From Astragalus membranaceus (taxonomy: Eukaryota > Streptophyta > Magnoliopsida > Fabales > Fabaceae): a DNA stretch of 64,000 nucleotides. This document shows positions 9,823 to 21,420 of the stretch, one piece after another. A program made the translations under genes and the position numbers. The DNA lies in assembly GCA_039519185.1 (NCBI GenBank), contig CM076849.1, forward strand, positions 106,397,806 to 106,461,805. The letters run 5' to 3'. The notes under the pieces were generated by a model, which saw only the letters and a program-made list of their open reading frames with translations, searched no databases and was not told where the DNA came from. The number at the start of each line of letters is the position of its first letter. Position 1 is the stretch's first letter.

Positions 9823-10407
9823 ACTCAAAAACAATTGGAGGTGGAGGAGTAGCCTCAGAGACACTGTAAGGAACTATTGGGGAGGGAGGAGTGGACTCAG
9901 ATACATGGTGAGAAACATTGTGGGTGATGTAGCAGTGGGGGGAGAAGGAAGCTCAGGTGAGACATGAGTAGGAATAATCAGGGAAGTAGTGGATTCAGAT
10001 ATAGGATGAGTAGATATTGAGTTTGTAGGAAAGAGAGTGAAAAAGGGAAACCCGTGCTCATGGAATTGAACATCTTTGGAAATATATATACGACCATCTG
10101 AACTAAGACACCTGAGACCATCTGAACTAAGACACCTGAACCCCTTATGATTAGGAAATATATATACGACCATCTGAACTAAGACACCTGACACATTCTA
10201 CACTTTTGAATTGTAATTTGTTCTTGTTATATGGGGTAAGTAGGGGAAAGCAGGAACAACCAAATGACTTAAGTTGAGTGTAGTTTGGGAGGGTATAAAA
10301 TAGGGCCTGGTGGGGAGACATAAAGTCAGGTAAGGAAGTTGAGGGAAGTCTATTTATAAGATGGACAGCAGTTGTAAAACTGTGATCCCAATAGGAAAGT
10401 GGCATTG
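9823..10407 (-). pseudogene. Ty1/copia pol: integrase C-terminal part and linker
   Basis: Minus-strand reading gives the copia integrase end: YWDHSFTTAVHLINRLPS, then SPHQALFYTLPNYTQLKSFGCSCFPLL, NKLQFKSVECV, and RCLSSDGRIYISKDVQFHE, followed by the Pro/Ser/Thr-rich linker that precedes the RT. A local duplication of the RCLSSDGRIYIS coding block has added copies at about 10078-10191. The segment is cut at 10407 by the 5' LTR of the Athila-like element, so the integrase catalytic core, gag and 5' LTR of this copia are absent. Confidence 0.85.
10078..10191 (-). repeat. local tandem duplication in the copia integrase
   Basis: The phrase gaccatctgaactaagaca occurs three times (starting at about 10092, 10115 and 10168), two of them preceded by ggaaatatatatac. 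The extra copies lengthen the reading frame by repeated RCLSSDG words without restoring function. Confidence 0.8.
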
Positions 10408-11348
10408 TGATAACTCTTATTTATAAGAATTTCTTATACATTCCCAAGCGTAAATCATTGTGTGTTCTCAATTAATTATATGTTTTATGCTTGTATATAT
10501 TGTGTTTTAGAAAGTTAAGGTCGCATTCCTGGTTTAGTGATCTTTATCACTTTGGTGCCCCATCTGTGCTTAATTTGATATGTCTGTTTCATTGCAGCAG
10601 CAATAGGTGCCACAACATTACTTTCTTGCAACAGATGAGAGAGAATCCTGGAGGCGCAGATTTTAGCGCATTCCAGCTGTCAATTAAGGATGGGTACAAG
10701 ACGTTGGGAGTCAACGCATGAATGGGAGAATATTCCACCTTTTTGCTAGGCACATTGTACTTTTGGGCACACTAGTGGAAAAAGAGCTCCTCCAATTAGG
10801 GTTTTTCTTGGATCATGTACTCTAGTACTATTTAAGAACAACCCTTCCTCTTCATTTGTACGCTAGGTCTGAAGGAGAAAGTTTAGAAATAGCTTGCCTC
10901 CATTTTTGTACCCTAGCTACCTTAAATCACCAAAGTGGAAACACCATTGCTGAGAGTATTGCTGCAGCAATTACAGGAGCTAAACATACTTGAAAATTTG
11001 CTAATTTGGGGATCTGTTTCCTATCTCCAAGCCTCTATTCTGGGTGCCTACCTTCGGTTTCTTCATCTTAGTATAATTTCTACCTTGTATTTCTTAGTTA
11101 TGACTTTAGCATTATGTTTAAGTTGTATTTCATGTGTTGTTCGCTCTTTATGAGCTAATCACTCTTAGTTGGGATGCTTGGATCTATGTAATGAAGTTTT
11201 AGTATATTTAATGAAGTGTATTTGATGTTTTGGCATTTTATCTTTTGTGAGTTAATATTTCCATCTTGAATTAGGAATGGCCAACTAATTTTAAGTACCA
11301 TTTATGAATTCTGAAAAGGTTTATGAATAGATCTCAAAAGATATTATG
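10408..11348 (+). repeat. Athila-like 5' LTR, left part
   Basis: First 941 bp of the LTR, starting TGATAACTC immediately after the copia integrase is broken off. It contains no recognisable gene. Short readings such as the frame at 10491-10721 have no family I recognise. A gcagcaataggtgccacaac motif at about 10595 recurs elsewhere in this element. Confidence 0.75.
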
Positions 11349-12808
11349 TGTAACGCCCCAAAAATAATTGATTAATTTATTTAATTAATTTAACGGGATT
11401 CGCGTGGTAGAAATAACAATATGGTGTTTTATTTAAATCAGGGAGCGGTGTTTAGTAACTAAGTGGATTAGTGAAAGGGGGGTCCGTGATCCAAAAACCC
11501 AATGATATAGGCGCCTAAGTGAGAGCATTGGTTAGGGTTTAGATCATTTGCGTTTATTTGAGAAAAAGAGGAGAGATTGCGAAGAGAAGAGAGAAGAGAG
11601 GGACGGCGCACAAGGAGAAAGAGGAGAGGATCTCTAGTTGCTGTGGTTCTTTGGGGTTTTCGTGCAAGGGGATCTCGTATTCGGCAAATCTAAGGTAAGG
11701 GTGGGATTCTGTCTATCTAATGGGTTCTATGAGTTGTTGTATGTATGGGGGTTAGGGTTTGATGATGTATCACATGTGTGACCATATACTTGTGTTGTTT
11801 GATGAGTTGCTATAGGTGTGACCGTATACTTGTGTTGTTTGATGAATCATTATATGTGTGACTATATATGTTATGTTGTTTGTTGAATTATGTTTGTGTG
11901 ATCATATGTTACGATACCTTGTTGAGTAATCATGTTTGTGTAATTGATGTTCGTATACCCTAGAAATTGTTGTTGTGCTTTGCCATGATCATAAGAAATT
12001 GAATTGGTGTTGGAAACTCTATTTGTTGATTGAATCTAATCGTTGATGATTGAATCCATTTATTGGTGTTTAGAATCTATTATTGATATTTGAAAATCAA
12101 TTATTGATGTTTGAGAATATTTGTTGATGTTTGAGAATATTTGTTAATGATTGGAAATCAGTTTTGGGGTTTTAATTCGTGAAAAACTGGGTTTTGGGGG
12201 TCCCTGGGCGCCATGGGCGCCATTGCTGCTGTTCTGGGCACCTTCCTGGGCGCCATCCTGTTGTTCGCTGGCGCTGGACGCCATCCTGGGCGCCATGTGC
12301 GCCGTTTCCTGCGTTTCTGTTGTTCCCGTTTGCTGTTGCCTCGTTTCCTGGCGCACTGGGCGCCATGGTCGCTGTTTCTTGCTGATTTTCAGCAACTTCG
12401 AACTATTTTGTTTTCACGATATCTTTTGATCCGGGAACCCGATTGAGGCGTTCTAAAATGCGTTGGAAAGCTTATTCAGAGGCCTAGCTGAATATTCTAA
12501 TTTGAGGCAAAAGTGATCTATTTTTCTGGAAATTGTTAGCCGTTGGCTTAGCCGTTAAATGTCCGCTGTTTTTATATTAAATGTATACATATGTCGTTTC
12601 ATTGATGTTACGAACCCTTTTGAGTTTCCGCTGCATGTTGATTAAAGTTGATTTATTTTTAAGGCGAAAAATATGGTTTTCCGGTTCACCTCTAGTGAGA
12701 GTGTTATGTAACTATTGTCGAAGTGTAGCATCCGTTTCTTTGTTGAAAATGGTTTTTGAAAACTCTGATTTTACGCTTATAAATTACCGGGTAGAAATGG
12801 GTGTTACA
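11349..12808 (+). repeat. 5' LTR of the non-autonomous Tekay-like element
   Basis: Starts TGTAACGCCCCAAAAATAAT and ends GGGTGTTACA; 1460 bp. Closely matches the copy at 15279-16727, with visible length differences mainly in the GC-rich repeat at 12205-12367. Confidence 0.88.
12205..12367 (+). repeat. GGCGCC-rich palindromic repeats, 5' LTR
   Basis: About eight occurrences of GGCGCC or CTGGGCGCCAT occur in 160 bp, including the self-complementary GGCGCCATGGGCGCC. The matching stretch in the 3' LTR (16134-16306) differs in the number and spacing of units. Confidence 0.8.
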
Positions 12809-12810
12809 AT

Positions 12811-12830
12811 AGTCGTATCAGAGCAATGGT
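12811..12830 (+). promoter_or_regulatory. primer binding site, initiator Met-tRNA type
   Basis: agtcGTATCAGAGCaatgg lies two bases after the 5' LTR and matches the TGGTATCAGAGC site that pairs with the 3' end of initiator Met tRNA in chromoviruses and many copia elements. Confidence 0.75.
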
Positions 12831-15278
12831 TAGTCCGTCCGGCCAAGTTGTCGAGTCGTTGTGTCGGTTAGCGACCAATTGTTGTCTTTTAGTTCTAACC
12901 ATTGTTTGTGTTGTAGTGATGCTTCCGCAGGTAACGGTAAACCGAAAGTTGCTGATGGTAAGAGAACTAGTGGGGGAGATGCCCCTACTGGTATTGTGCG
13001 CTGTATTGTGTTTCTATGGGTGAACTCTATGTCTTTGTGCTATGGTGTTTTAATCAATACAAGTGAAAATGTATTTGTTCAAGTGCTATAACTTTGTTTT
13101 CAACTTGAAAATGTCTTTTGCAATTAGATGTAACGATTTTAGCGGTGGACTAGGTTATTACTACCTTCACTTTCTTCCCTATTTGCGCAATTTTTCTCAA
13201 AGTGTGATCTTGTACGCTTGAATTGTATGACATGATTTTAGTCGTTACCTCTTGGTTTGTGCTATGTGGTTTTGTAATCCGAAAAGTAAAGTGACTTCTG
13301 CAATTGCTTTTGAATATCTATTAAGCAATTTTATTGTTGGATACTAATATTGGTATTAAAACTTATTTTAATAAATGAACACTGAGTTTTCATGATTTGG
13401 TTTTGGCCACTATATTCTTTATAGTTTGTGCTACGTGAATTTGAAAAACCTTAGATTGTGAATTGGTACTATTGGTGCACTTCTAGTGGATTAGCTTTCA
13501 TTGCCATATGTTCTTAAGGGCGTCTTATTTAAATTGTTTAAGCTGATGTTCAGTCTTGTAGGGAAAATCAATTTCTATAACATGTTTTATTCTGTATCAG
13601 AAGCTCTAAGCAAAGCATTTTGGTGTATGTATTTAATTGTACCTCCCGTGTATGTGCCTTTAACTGTGAATCAATGTTTCCATGGATTGGTCCTTCTAGT
13701 TGTTTTGAGGCTCTAATTGCTGTTTTCACTAGTTAAATTATTTTCCCTATACCAAACTATATTGGTAGTTATGTCTAAATCGTTAACTCTAAAAGGCTAT
13801 TTTTTTTTTGGTGATTGGTGATTAATATCATTGAACTTGATTCTGATTTCTCTCCTTGTTTGAGGAAATGCTTAGTTTCGGAAAATGCATAGTTTAGATC
13901 CTATACTATTTTTTTTTTATATAAAATCAAGTGTGTTAACGTACTTATGTCTTTGAACAACTTTATGTAATGTGATTTTCGACTCTCACTATGTACGGTC
14001 TGAATTTTATGATTTGGTCCTTGTTGTTAACTTTATTATTTATCTTTATTGTGTTACGTGGCTTTGGAAACCTTAGGTTTAAAGGGGTGCATTGACACTG
14101 TTGGTTTGCTCCTATTAAATTAGCTTTGTTGTCCTATACTCTCATACGTAATCGCTTAAAGTGGCTACATTAAAAGTTTAGTCTGGATAAAGTCGGTTTC
14201 TAAAACGTGTTTTACTTCTTGTGTTGAGACTCTAGTCTAAGTGTTTTGTGGAGTTGTTTCCCTAATTGTTCCTAGGTGCTATACCCTTAATGTGATAATG
14301 CTTGAAAATTATAATAATCTTAACTAAGTGATACAATTATTATTTTCTTGTATTACATGATGCTTACAATTAGCTGTAATGATTTTAATTGTGGGTGGTA
14401 TTTTTGTGTTATTATTATCGCAGATATTTTGTTTTGTTTGTTCTAATTGCTCAACGGTCTCAATGCGTATATGGCGAGCTTTCCTGGTTACGAAATGACA
14501 TCTTTTACTTGCAAAAACTATTTCCAGAAATAAATTGTTGATTTTGTTTGAAAAACAATTTTTCTCGTTTTTCGCACTTCCACTTATAAATATTTTTGGG
14601 ATAAAGGGGTATCACATTTAGTGATATGCCAGTTGTGTGACTGTTGTGCTGTCTGAATTTTTTGGACACTGGTACTGAGTTAACTTTTATTGTTAGATAT
14701 TCATGTAGCCATTTAATTTAATTTGACTAGGGGTAATATGGTTTTAAATGTTAACTACATTCTTGTGTTAATTGTTTAACTTTGTTTTGTTCTATGCGTC
14801 TAATTTCCCCCGACATACAATATTGTGAACTTTCTGTTTTTGTGAATTGTTTCATGACTTCCATGTATATAATCTGTACCTGTAAACTCTGATTATGTGG
14901 CTTGTTTTGCAATCGTTATGCACTCTGTAAACTTGTTGTGATGCTGTAATAGAAACCAAACCATTAGCAGACTATTAGTGTGCGTTGATATGTTTTGTTG
15001 TCCAGGAGGGTAGATGAGTGAGTTGGAATATAAGTTAGTTTATCAGAGTAGCACAGCGGGATCCTTACGGAACCACTAGAGAGTGAGTCTAATTGTTATT
15101 ACTTGAGTTACCTGGCTGAACAAGTAGGAGGGACGGCCGCCCAATCACTTACCGCCGGTGATCAAACCAATCATGTTAGATAGCACTAGTTGTTGAGGTG
15201 ACGTTAGTTGGTTAGTGGGGGGAGCGTTCGCGTCGGTAGTTAAATTTCGAGGACGAAATTCTTTTAAGTGGGGGAGAG
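12831..15278 (+). other. non-coding interior of the Tekay-like element
   Basis: About 2.4 kb of T-rich sequence with scattered stops in all frames. A short stretch at 12915-12995 may be a gag N-terminal remnant but cannot be assigned. From 15000 to 15278 base composition changes. The end ttcgaggacgaaattc (about 15246) would read FEDEI, the usual last residues of chromovirus pol, then a polypurine tract aagtgggggagagtg at 15266-15280. I see no intact gene. Confidence 0.65.
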
Positions 15279-16727
15279 TGGTAACGCCCCAAAATTAACT
15301 GATTAAATTATTTAATTAATTTAACGGGATTCGCGTGGTAGAAATAACAATATGGTGTTTTATTTAAATCAGGGAGTGGTGTTTAGTAACTAAGTGGATT
15401 AGTGAAAGGGGGGCCCGTGATCCAAAAGCCCAATGACATAGGCGCCTAAGTGAGAGAATTGGTTAGGGTTTAGATCATTTGCGTTTTTTTGAGAAAAAGA
15501 GGAGAGATTGCGAAGAGAAGAGAGAAGAGAGGGACGGCGCACAAGGAGAAAGAGGAGAGGATCTCTAGTTGCTGTGGTTCTTTGGGGTTTTCGTGCAAGG
15601 GGATCTCGTATTCGGCAAATCTAAGGTAAGGGTGGGATTCTGTCTATCTAATGGGTTCTATGAGTTGTTGTATGTATGGGGGTTAGGGTTTGATGATGTA
15701 TCACATGTGTGACCATATACTTGTGTTGTTTGATGAGTTGCTATAGGTGTGACCGTATACTTGTGTTGTTTGATGAATCATTATATGTGTGACTATATAT
15801 GTTATGTTGTTTGTTGAATTATGTTTGTGTGATCATATGTTACGATACCTTGTTGAGTAATCATGTTTGTTTAATTGATGTTCGTATACCCTAGAAATTG
15901 TTGTTGTGCTTTGCCATGATCATAAGAAATTGAATTGGTGTTGGAAACTCTATTTGTTGATTGAATCTAATCGTTGATGATTAAATCCTTTTATTGGTGT
16001 TTAGAATATATTATTGATATTTGAAAATCAATTATTGATGTTTGAGAATATTTGTTGATGTTTGAGAATATTTGTTAATGATTGGAAATCAGTTTTGGGG
16101 TTTTAATTCGTGAAAAACTGGGTTTTGGGGGTCCCTGGGCGCCATGGGCGCCGTTGCTGCAGTTCTGGGCGCCTTTCTGGGCGCCATCCTGTTGTTCGCT
16201 GGCGCTGGGCGCCATGGGCGCCGTTTCCTGCGTTTCTGTTGTTCCCGTTTGCTGTTGCCTCGTTTCCTGGCGCACTGGGCGCCATGGGCGCCGTTTCCTG
16301 CTGATTTTCAGAAACTTCGAACTATTTTGTTTTCGCGATATCTTTCGATCCGGGAACCCGATTGAGGCGTTCTAAAATGCGTTGGAAAGCTTATTCAGAG
16401 GCCTAGCGGAATATTCTAATTTGAGGCAAAAGTGATCTATTTTTCTGGAAATTGTTAGCCGTTGGCTTAGCCGTTAAATGTCCGCTGTTTTTATGTTAAA
16501 TGTATACATATGTCGTTTCATTGATGTTACGAACCCTTTTGATTTTCCGCTGCATGTTGAATAAAGTTGATTTGTTTTTAAGACGCAAAATATGGTTTGC
16601 CGGTTCACCTCTAGTGAGAGTGTTATGTAACTATTGTCGAAGTGTAGCATCCGTTTCTTTGTTGAAAATGGTTTTTGAAAACTCTGATTTTACGCTTATA
16701 AATTACCGGGTAGAAATGGGTGTTACA
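15279..16727 (+). repeat. 3' LTR of the non-autonomous Tekay-like element
   Basis: Starts tggtaacgccccaaaattaac (one extra g relative to the 5' copy) and ends GGGTGTTACA. It includes a GGCGCC-rich block at 16134-16306. Confidence 0.88.
16134..16306 (+). repeat. GGCGCC-rich palindromic repeats, 3' LTR
   Basis: Repeated CTGGGCGCC and GGGCGCCATGGGCGCCG words. The unit count differs from the 5' LTR copy, so the array turns over faster than the rest of the LTR. Confidence 0.8.
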
Positions 16728-17205
16728 ATATGGATTGTTGGTATTAAAGGACACTTTAGTACTCCTTGCTTAAATCCTAGACATGGGAGGGCAAATTCCA
16801 TAAGGTGAACACTATGGGTGCGTAGTAGCCTAGGGTGAACCTGTTTAGGGCTTAGACATAAGCCCTTGTAAAGAAACCCTAGTGAAAAGTATCTGAAAAG
16901 TACAAACTGATGCGACAGCACCTAATGTTGTAGCATCAAATACAACAAGTAATTACTTTAATGGATTTACATGGTAAAAGCATACCAACTTATTCTCAAC
17001 TCTGATTTTCACACCCTTTTACTTTCCTTTTACTCTAATTGTTTATTAAATGTTGGTTACAAAAACTTGTGTCATTTTGTTTTACCTCACTAATTTGTTA
17101 GCTAAATTAGACATCTATTAGACTTTAATCCTCGCGGGAACGATCTCTATTTATCACTTTACTACTTGTTGGAATGTGTATACTTGCACATCATTTTACA
17201 TAACA
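16728..17205 (+). repeat. Athila-like 5' LTR, right part
   Basis: Last 478 bp of the interrupted LTR, ending TTGCACATCATTTTACATAACA. An inverted copy of the element's dispersed motif (gcgacagcacctaatgttgt) is at about 16913-16941. Confidence 0.75.
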
Positions 17206-17207
17206 AG

Positions 17208-17228
17208 TTTTTGACGTCGTTTCCGGGG
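17208..17228 (+). promoter_or_regulatory. degenerate Asp-tRNA primer binding site
   Basis: tttTTGACGTCGTTTCCGGGG follows the LTR. The intact Athila/Tat site, as seen at 45807-45823 on the other strand, is TGGCGCCGTTGCCGGGG. Three changes separate the two. Confidence 0.8.
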
Positions 17229-17351
17229 TTTAAATAATTCAATAGACTGTTTAATTAGTTAGCAAGTTAGCGATTTTTGCTTTCTAAATTTTGGTGTGCT
17301 GTTTGTGTTGCCACAACATCTGTTGCTACAGCAGTAGGTGCGATATAGCAT

Positions 17352-18743
17352 TTGTGCAGGCGTTCTACACCAGAATTCCAGTTGGATCTAGAGATACAAA
17401 GACTGTTTAGAAGGTTACATAGGATCAATAGTATTCCAGGACTGATTGAATCGGGCAGAGCTGCTGCCATGGCATCTCAACATGGTTCTCAACATGGTTC
17501 ACAACCACATCCTGAAGGTCAACCACAACCTCAAAATGGGACTGGTCCATTGACTGATTTTGATTAAACAGAAACTGGAACTGAACAGGGCACTTTTGGT
17601 GAGCCATTTCATAGGCAACAAATTATAAACCAAACAGTCATAGGCATGGCTAATGACAAGGACAGACCTATGAGGGATTATGCTATTTTTGACCCTCTAA
17701 CTATGCAGACTAGCATAGTAAGGCCTGAACTTGCCACAACTCATTTTGAATTTAAGCCTATGATGTTTCAAATGCTTCAATTAAGTGGAGGCCCCACTAG
17801 GGACTCACATCTGCGCTTAAAACTATTTGTAGAAGTTTGTAGTAATTTCATACTCCCTAGTGTTTCTGATGATGCTTTTAAACTTAAACTTTTCCCATAT
17901 TCCTTGAAGAATAGAGCTAAGCCTTGGTTAAATTCCTTAGAGCCTAACTCTATCACTACTTGGAATGAAATGGAAGAAAAGTTCATCACTAAATATTTTC
18001 CACCTATCAAAAATGCCAGAATGAGGACTGGAATTACCTCTTTTAAACAAACTGAATTTGAAACCTTGTTGAAAGCATGGGAAAGATTTAAAGAGTTGCT
18101 TAGGAAGTGTCCTCACAATGGGTTTCCTGTTGTTGTCCAAATGGAATTTTTTTACAATAGGTTGGAACCTCAGACTAGGCTCATGCTTGATGCATCTTCT
18201 GGTGGAGTTTTGTGGAATGGTTCATATACTGATGCCTACAATCTCATTGAGACTATTGCTGCAAATAACTACCAATGGCCTACAGCCAGGGTGAGTGCTT
18301 AGAAGAAGATGGCTGGGATGCATGAAGTGAGTGAGGTCACTGCTTTATCTCCTCAAGTAGCATCCCTTACCAATATGATTAAAAATTTAAGGACACCCAG
18401 TGCTGCAGCACCTGCTGCTGCAGAAACAGAAGCTAAACCAGAAGCAAAAGTTGCAGCAATTGAACAAGCCCCAGCTGGTTCTACCAGTTGTGTTTACTGT
18501 GGAGGAGGTCACCTGTATGAAGAATGTCTCGCCAACCCTATCTCAGTCAACTATGTTGGATACAACAGAAACGATAACCCCTATTCAAATACCTACAATC
18601 CTGGTGGAAGGACCATCCTAATTTCAAATGGAGCAACAATGCAGCACCTGCTGCCGCTCCAACAACACCACTAGGATTTCCTGCTCAACCCATGCAATCA
18701 GCTCCAGCAACTAGTAATTCCATGGAAGCAATGCTTTAAGCTT
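17352..18743 (+). pseudogene. Athila-like gag
   Basis: Gag forms the virus-like particle that packages element RNA. The frame opens near 17352 (FQLDLEIQRLFRRLHR), is broken by a stop at about 17565, and resumes at 17646 with the retrotransposon gag domain: LKLFPYSLKNRAKPWLNSL, ITTWNEMEEKFITKYFPP, and LLKAWERFKELLRKCPHNGF. Another in-frame stop near 18300 precedes an Ala/Gln-rich spacer and a zinc knuckle CVYCGGGHLYEEC, in which the second gap is one residue short of the usual CX2CX4HX4C. A frameshift follows at about 18674. The repeated GCTGCAGCA codons of the spacer echo the element's non-coding CAGCA motifs. Confidence 0.85.
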
Positions 18744-18810
18744 TCATGAATGAAACAAAAACCCAGTACCAAACTCAAGGGACTGCAATCAAGAACTTGG
18801 AGAACCAAAT

Positions 18811-19653
18811 TTGTCAAATAGCCACTGCTCTTACCCAGACACTTTTAAGGCTATATCTTTGAGGGGTGGGAAGGATTTGGCAGGACCATCACCTGATGCA
18901 GGTGATGGTACAAAAAGAACAGAAAAAGAAAAAAGTGAAAAAAAGAATGCAACAGATGTTGTCACAACTGATGCTGCACCAGTACCATCACTTGAGCTTG
19001 ATCAAGCTATGCCACCTCCACCCTTTCCTCAAAGGTTAAAGAAAGCTCAGCAAGACAAGCAGGTTGGCTAATTTTTAGAGGTGCTGAAACAACTTCACAT
19101 CAATGTTCCTTTGGTTGAAGCACTTCAACAAATGCCCAATTATGCAAAGTTTATGTAGGATGTGCTTACCAAATGGAAAAGATTGGGAGAGTTTGAAATT
19201 GTAGCAATGACAAAAGATTGTAGTATGATCATGCAGAATAAGCTTCCAAGAAAATTGAAGTACCTTGGCAACTTCACTATCCCTTGTTCCATTGGGGAAT
19301 CCTATACTGGCCGTGCTTTATGTGATTTGGGTGCAAGCATTAGTTTGATGCCAAAATCTATATTTACACAACTTGGTATTGGAGTTGCTAGGCCCACCAC
19401 TGTTACCCTTAAGTTAGCTGATAGGTCCAATGCCTGTCCTGAAGGGATAATAGAAGATGTGCTTATTAATGTTGACAAGTTTGTTTTTCCTGCAGATTTT
19501 GTTATTCTTGATTTTGATACAGATAAGGAGGTGCCTATCATACTGGGAAGACCATTCTTAGCTACAGGGAAGACTCTTATTGATGTGCAGAAAGGAGAAT
19601 TGACCATGAGGGTCAATGATGAATGCTCTCAAGTTTCCTCAGCAAGGGACTAG
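18811..19653 (+). pseudogene. Athila-like pre-protease spacer and aspartic protease
   Basis: The frame reads ISLRGGKDLAGPS, a Lys/Glu-rich spacer, PPPPFPQRLKKAQ, LHINVPLVEALQQMPNYAKFM (with stops at about 19070 and 19156) and then the retropepsin-like domain. Its active site is CDLGASISLMP (about 19320-19352), with the DLGA variant of the usual D-S/T-G-A loop, and the flap region ends ILGRPFLATGKTLIDV. The protease would cut the gag-pol precursor. A frameshift at about 19620 joins it to the RT part. Confidence 0.85.
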
Positions 19654-21420
19654 GGAGTGTTCTGATGTAGTCTCTATTGATGTTGTGGTTCAGAAACACT
19701 TCCTCAAGCACAGTGACCATCTGGTCAAGGCTCGTGTGGAAACTGAGAAAGAAGAGCTTGTGGGAGAAGGTGTACTAAATGATGAGGTTGTTGTCAAGGA
19801 AATTTGGACAAGGAAATATGAGTCTTTGGAGATGGAAGACTCAAGCCTCAAGAAGAACATTTCATCAATTAAAAAGCCTCGTTCACTTGAACTAAAAGAG
19901 CTGCCCAAGCACTTAAAATATGCCTACTTAGGGGAAAATGATACATTGCCTGTGATCATAGCTTCTAACCTCCCCAAAAGTCAAGAGCATGATCTCATTA
20001 CTACCCTAAAGAGGCAAAAGAAGGCTATTGGGTGGCAAATGTCTGATATAAAGGGGATCAGTCCTACCATTTATATGCACAGAATCATTCTGGATGAGAA
20101 TTCAAAGAACAATATTGAGGGGAAAAGGAGGTTGAATCCCATCATGAATGAGGTTGTCAAGAAGGAAATCATTAAGTGGCTTGATGCTGGCATTGTGTAC
20201 CCTATCTTAGATAGTGCATGGGTAAGCCCTGTGCAATGTGTTTCTAAGAAAGGAGGGGAACCATTGGTAGCCAATGAGAAGAATGAGCTAATTCCTACAA
20301 GAACTGTCACAGGGTGGAGGATCTGTATGGACTATAGAAAACTCAACAAAACCACAAAGAATGATCACTTTCCCCTACCTTTTATTGACCAGATGTTAGA
20401 TAGATTGGCTGGTAAGGAGTTTTATTGTTTCTTGGATGGTTACTCTGGTTACAATCAAATAGCCATTGTACCTGAAGATCAAGAAAAGACCACTTTCAAA
20501 TGCCCTTATGGCACCTTTGCTTTTAGGAGAATGCCATTTGGGTTATGTAATGCACCAACCACATTTCAAAGATGCATGATGTCAATTTTCTGAGTTCATT
20601 GAGAAGTCTATGGAAGTCATTATGGATGATTTCTTAGTGTTTGGGGAATCATTCCAATTGTGTCTCACTAACTTGGAAGAAATCTTAGACAGATGTGAGG
20701 AGACTAATCTGGTTTTGAACTCGGAGAAATGCCATTTCATGGTACAAGAAGGGATTGTCTTAGGTCACATAATTTCAAAGTAGGGGATTGAAATTGACAA
20801 AGCCAAGGTTGAAGTGATTGAAAAAATGCATCCCCCTACAAGTGTGAAAGGTGTAAGAAGCTTCTTGGGTCATGCAGGCTTCTACAGAAGGTTTTGTAAG
20901 GGCTTTCCTAAAATTCTAAAGCCCTTGTGTCAATTGCTACAGCCTGGCATTCTTTTTGTCTTTGATGAACTTTGTGTGGAAGCATTAAACAAAATTAAAA
21001 ATGCACAGGTAAGTGCACCAGTGATTGTGACACCAGACTGGAGCAAGCCATTTGAACTCATGTGTGATGCTAGTGATTTTGCCATAGGAGCATTCCTTGG
21101 CCAGAGGTATGATAAGGTCTTTTATTATATTTATTATGCTAGCAAAACACTTGTAGATGCTCAATTGAATTACACTACCACTGAAAAAGAATTATTAGCT
21201 ATGGTCTTTGCATTTGACAAATTAAGATCAAACTTAGTTGGCACAAAAGTAATTCTTTTCACTGACCATTCTGCCATTAAGTATTTGATTTCTAAGAAAG
21301 ATGCAAACCTAGGCTAATAAGATGGGTTCTCCTCTCCAAGAATTTGATCTTGAAATTAGGGATAAAAAGGGGGTGGAGAACCAAGTTGCTGACCATTTGT
21401 CTAGATTGGAAGGTGATAGT
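19616..21420 (+). pseudogene. Athila-like reverse transcriptase and RNase H
   Basis: RT copies element RNA into DNA and RNase H removes the RNA. Visible landmarks are WVSPVQCVSKKGG, GWRICMDYRKLNKTTKNDHFPLPFIDQML, FLDGYSGYNQIAI, FGLCNAPTTFQRCMMSIF and, after a frameshift at about 20591, the catalytic IMDDFLVFG (about 20620). A stop at about 20781 precedes GIEIDKAKVEVIEKM. RNase H shows FELMCDASDFAIGAFLGQ, TTTEKELLAMVFAFDKLR and FTDHSAIKYL. A frameshift at about 21312 precedes EFDLEIRDKKGVENQVADHLSRL. Confidence 0.88.

Larger units (their letters stand above)
11349..16727 (+). mobile_element. non-autonomous Tekay-like LTR retrotransposon
   Basis: Two LTRs of about 1.45 kb flank a 2.47-kb internal region without gag or pol domains. 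The target duplication is ttatg (11344-11348) and atatg (16728-16732), one mismatch. The internal region keeps an initiator-Met-type primer site at its left edge and, at its right edge, a tail reading NFEDEI... followed by a purine-rich aagtgggggagagtgg, as at the end of chromovirus pol. This fits a LARD-like deletion derivative moved by proteins of an autonomous relative (inference). It lies inside the Athila-like 5' LTR. Confidence 0.85.

Noticed and set aside
10491..11153. Short frames that might be exons of a host gene (for example RENPGGADFSAFQLS)
   Set aside because: They lie inside the Athila-like 5' LTR between recognisable borders; I know no matching protein and see no consistent splice structure.
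12144..12446. Several short frames on both strands with Gly/Ala/Pro/Trp-rich sequence (also 16075-16375, 38612-39239, 46853-47480)
   Set aside because: They are translations of the GGCGCC-rich LTR arrays and repeat in each LTR copy; not genes.
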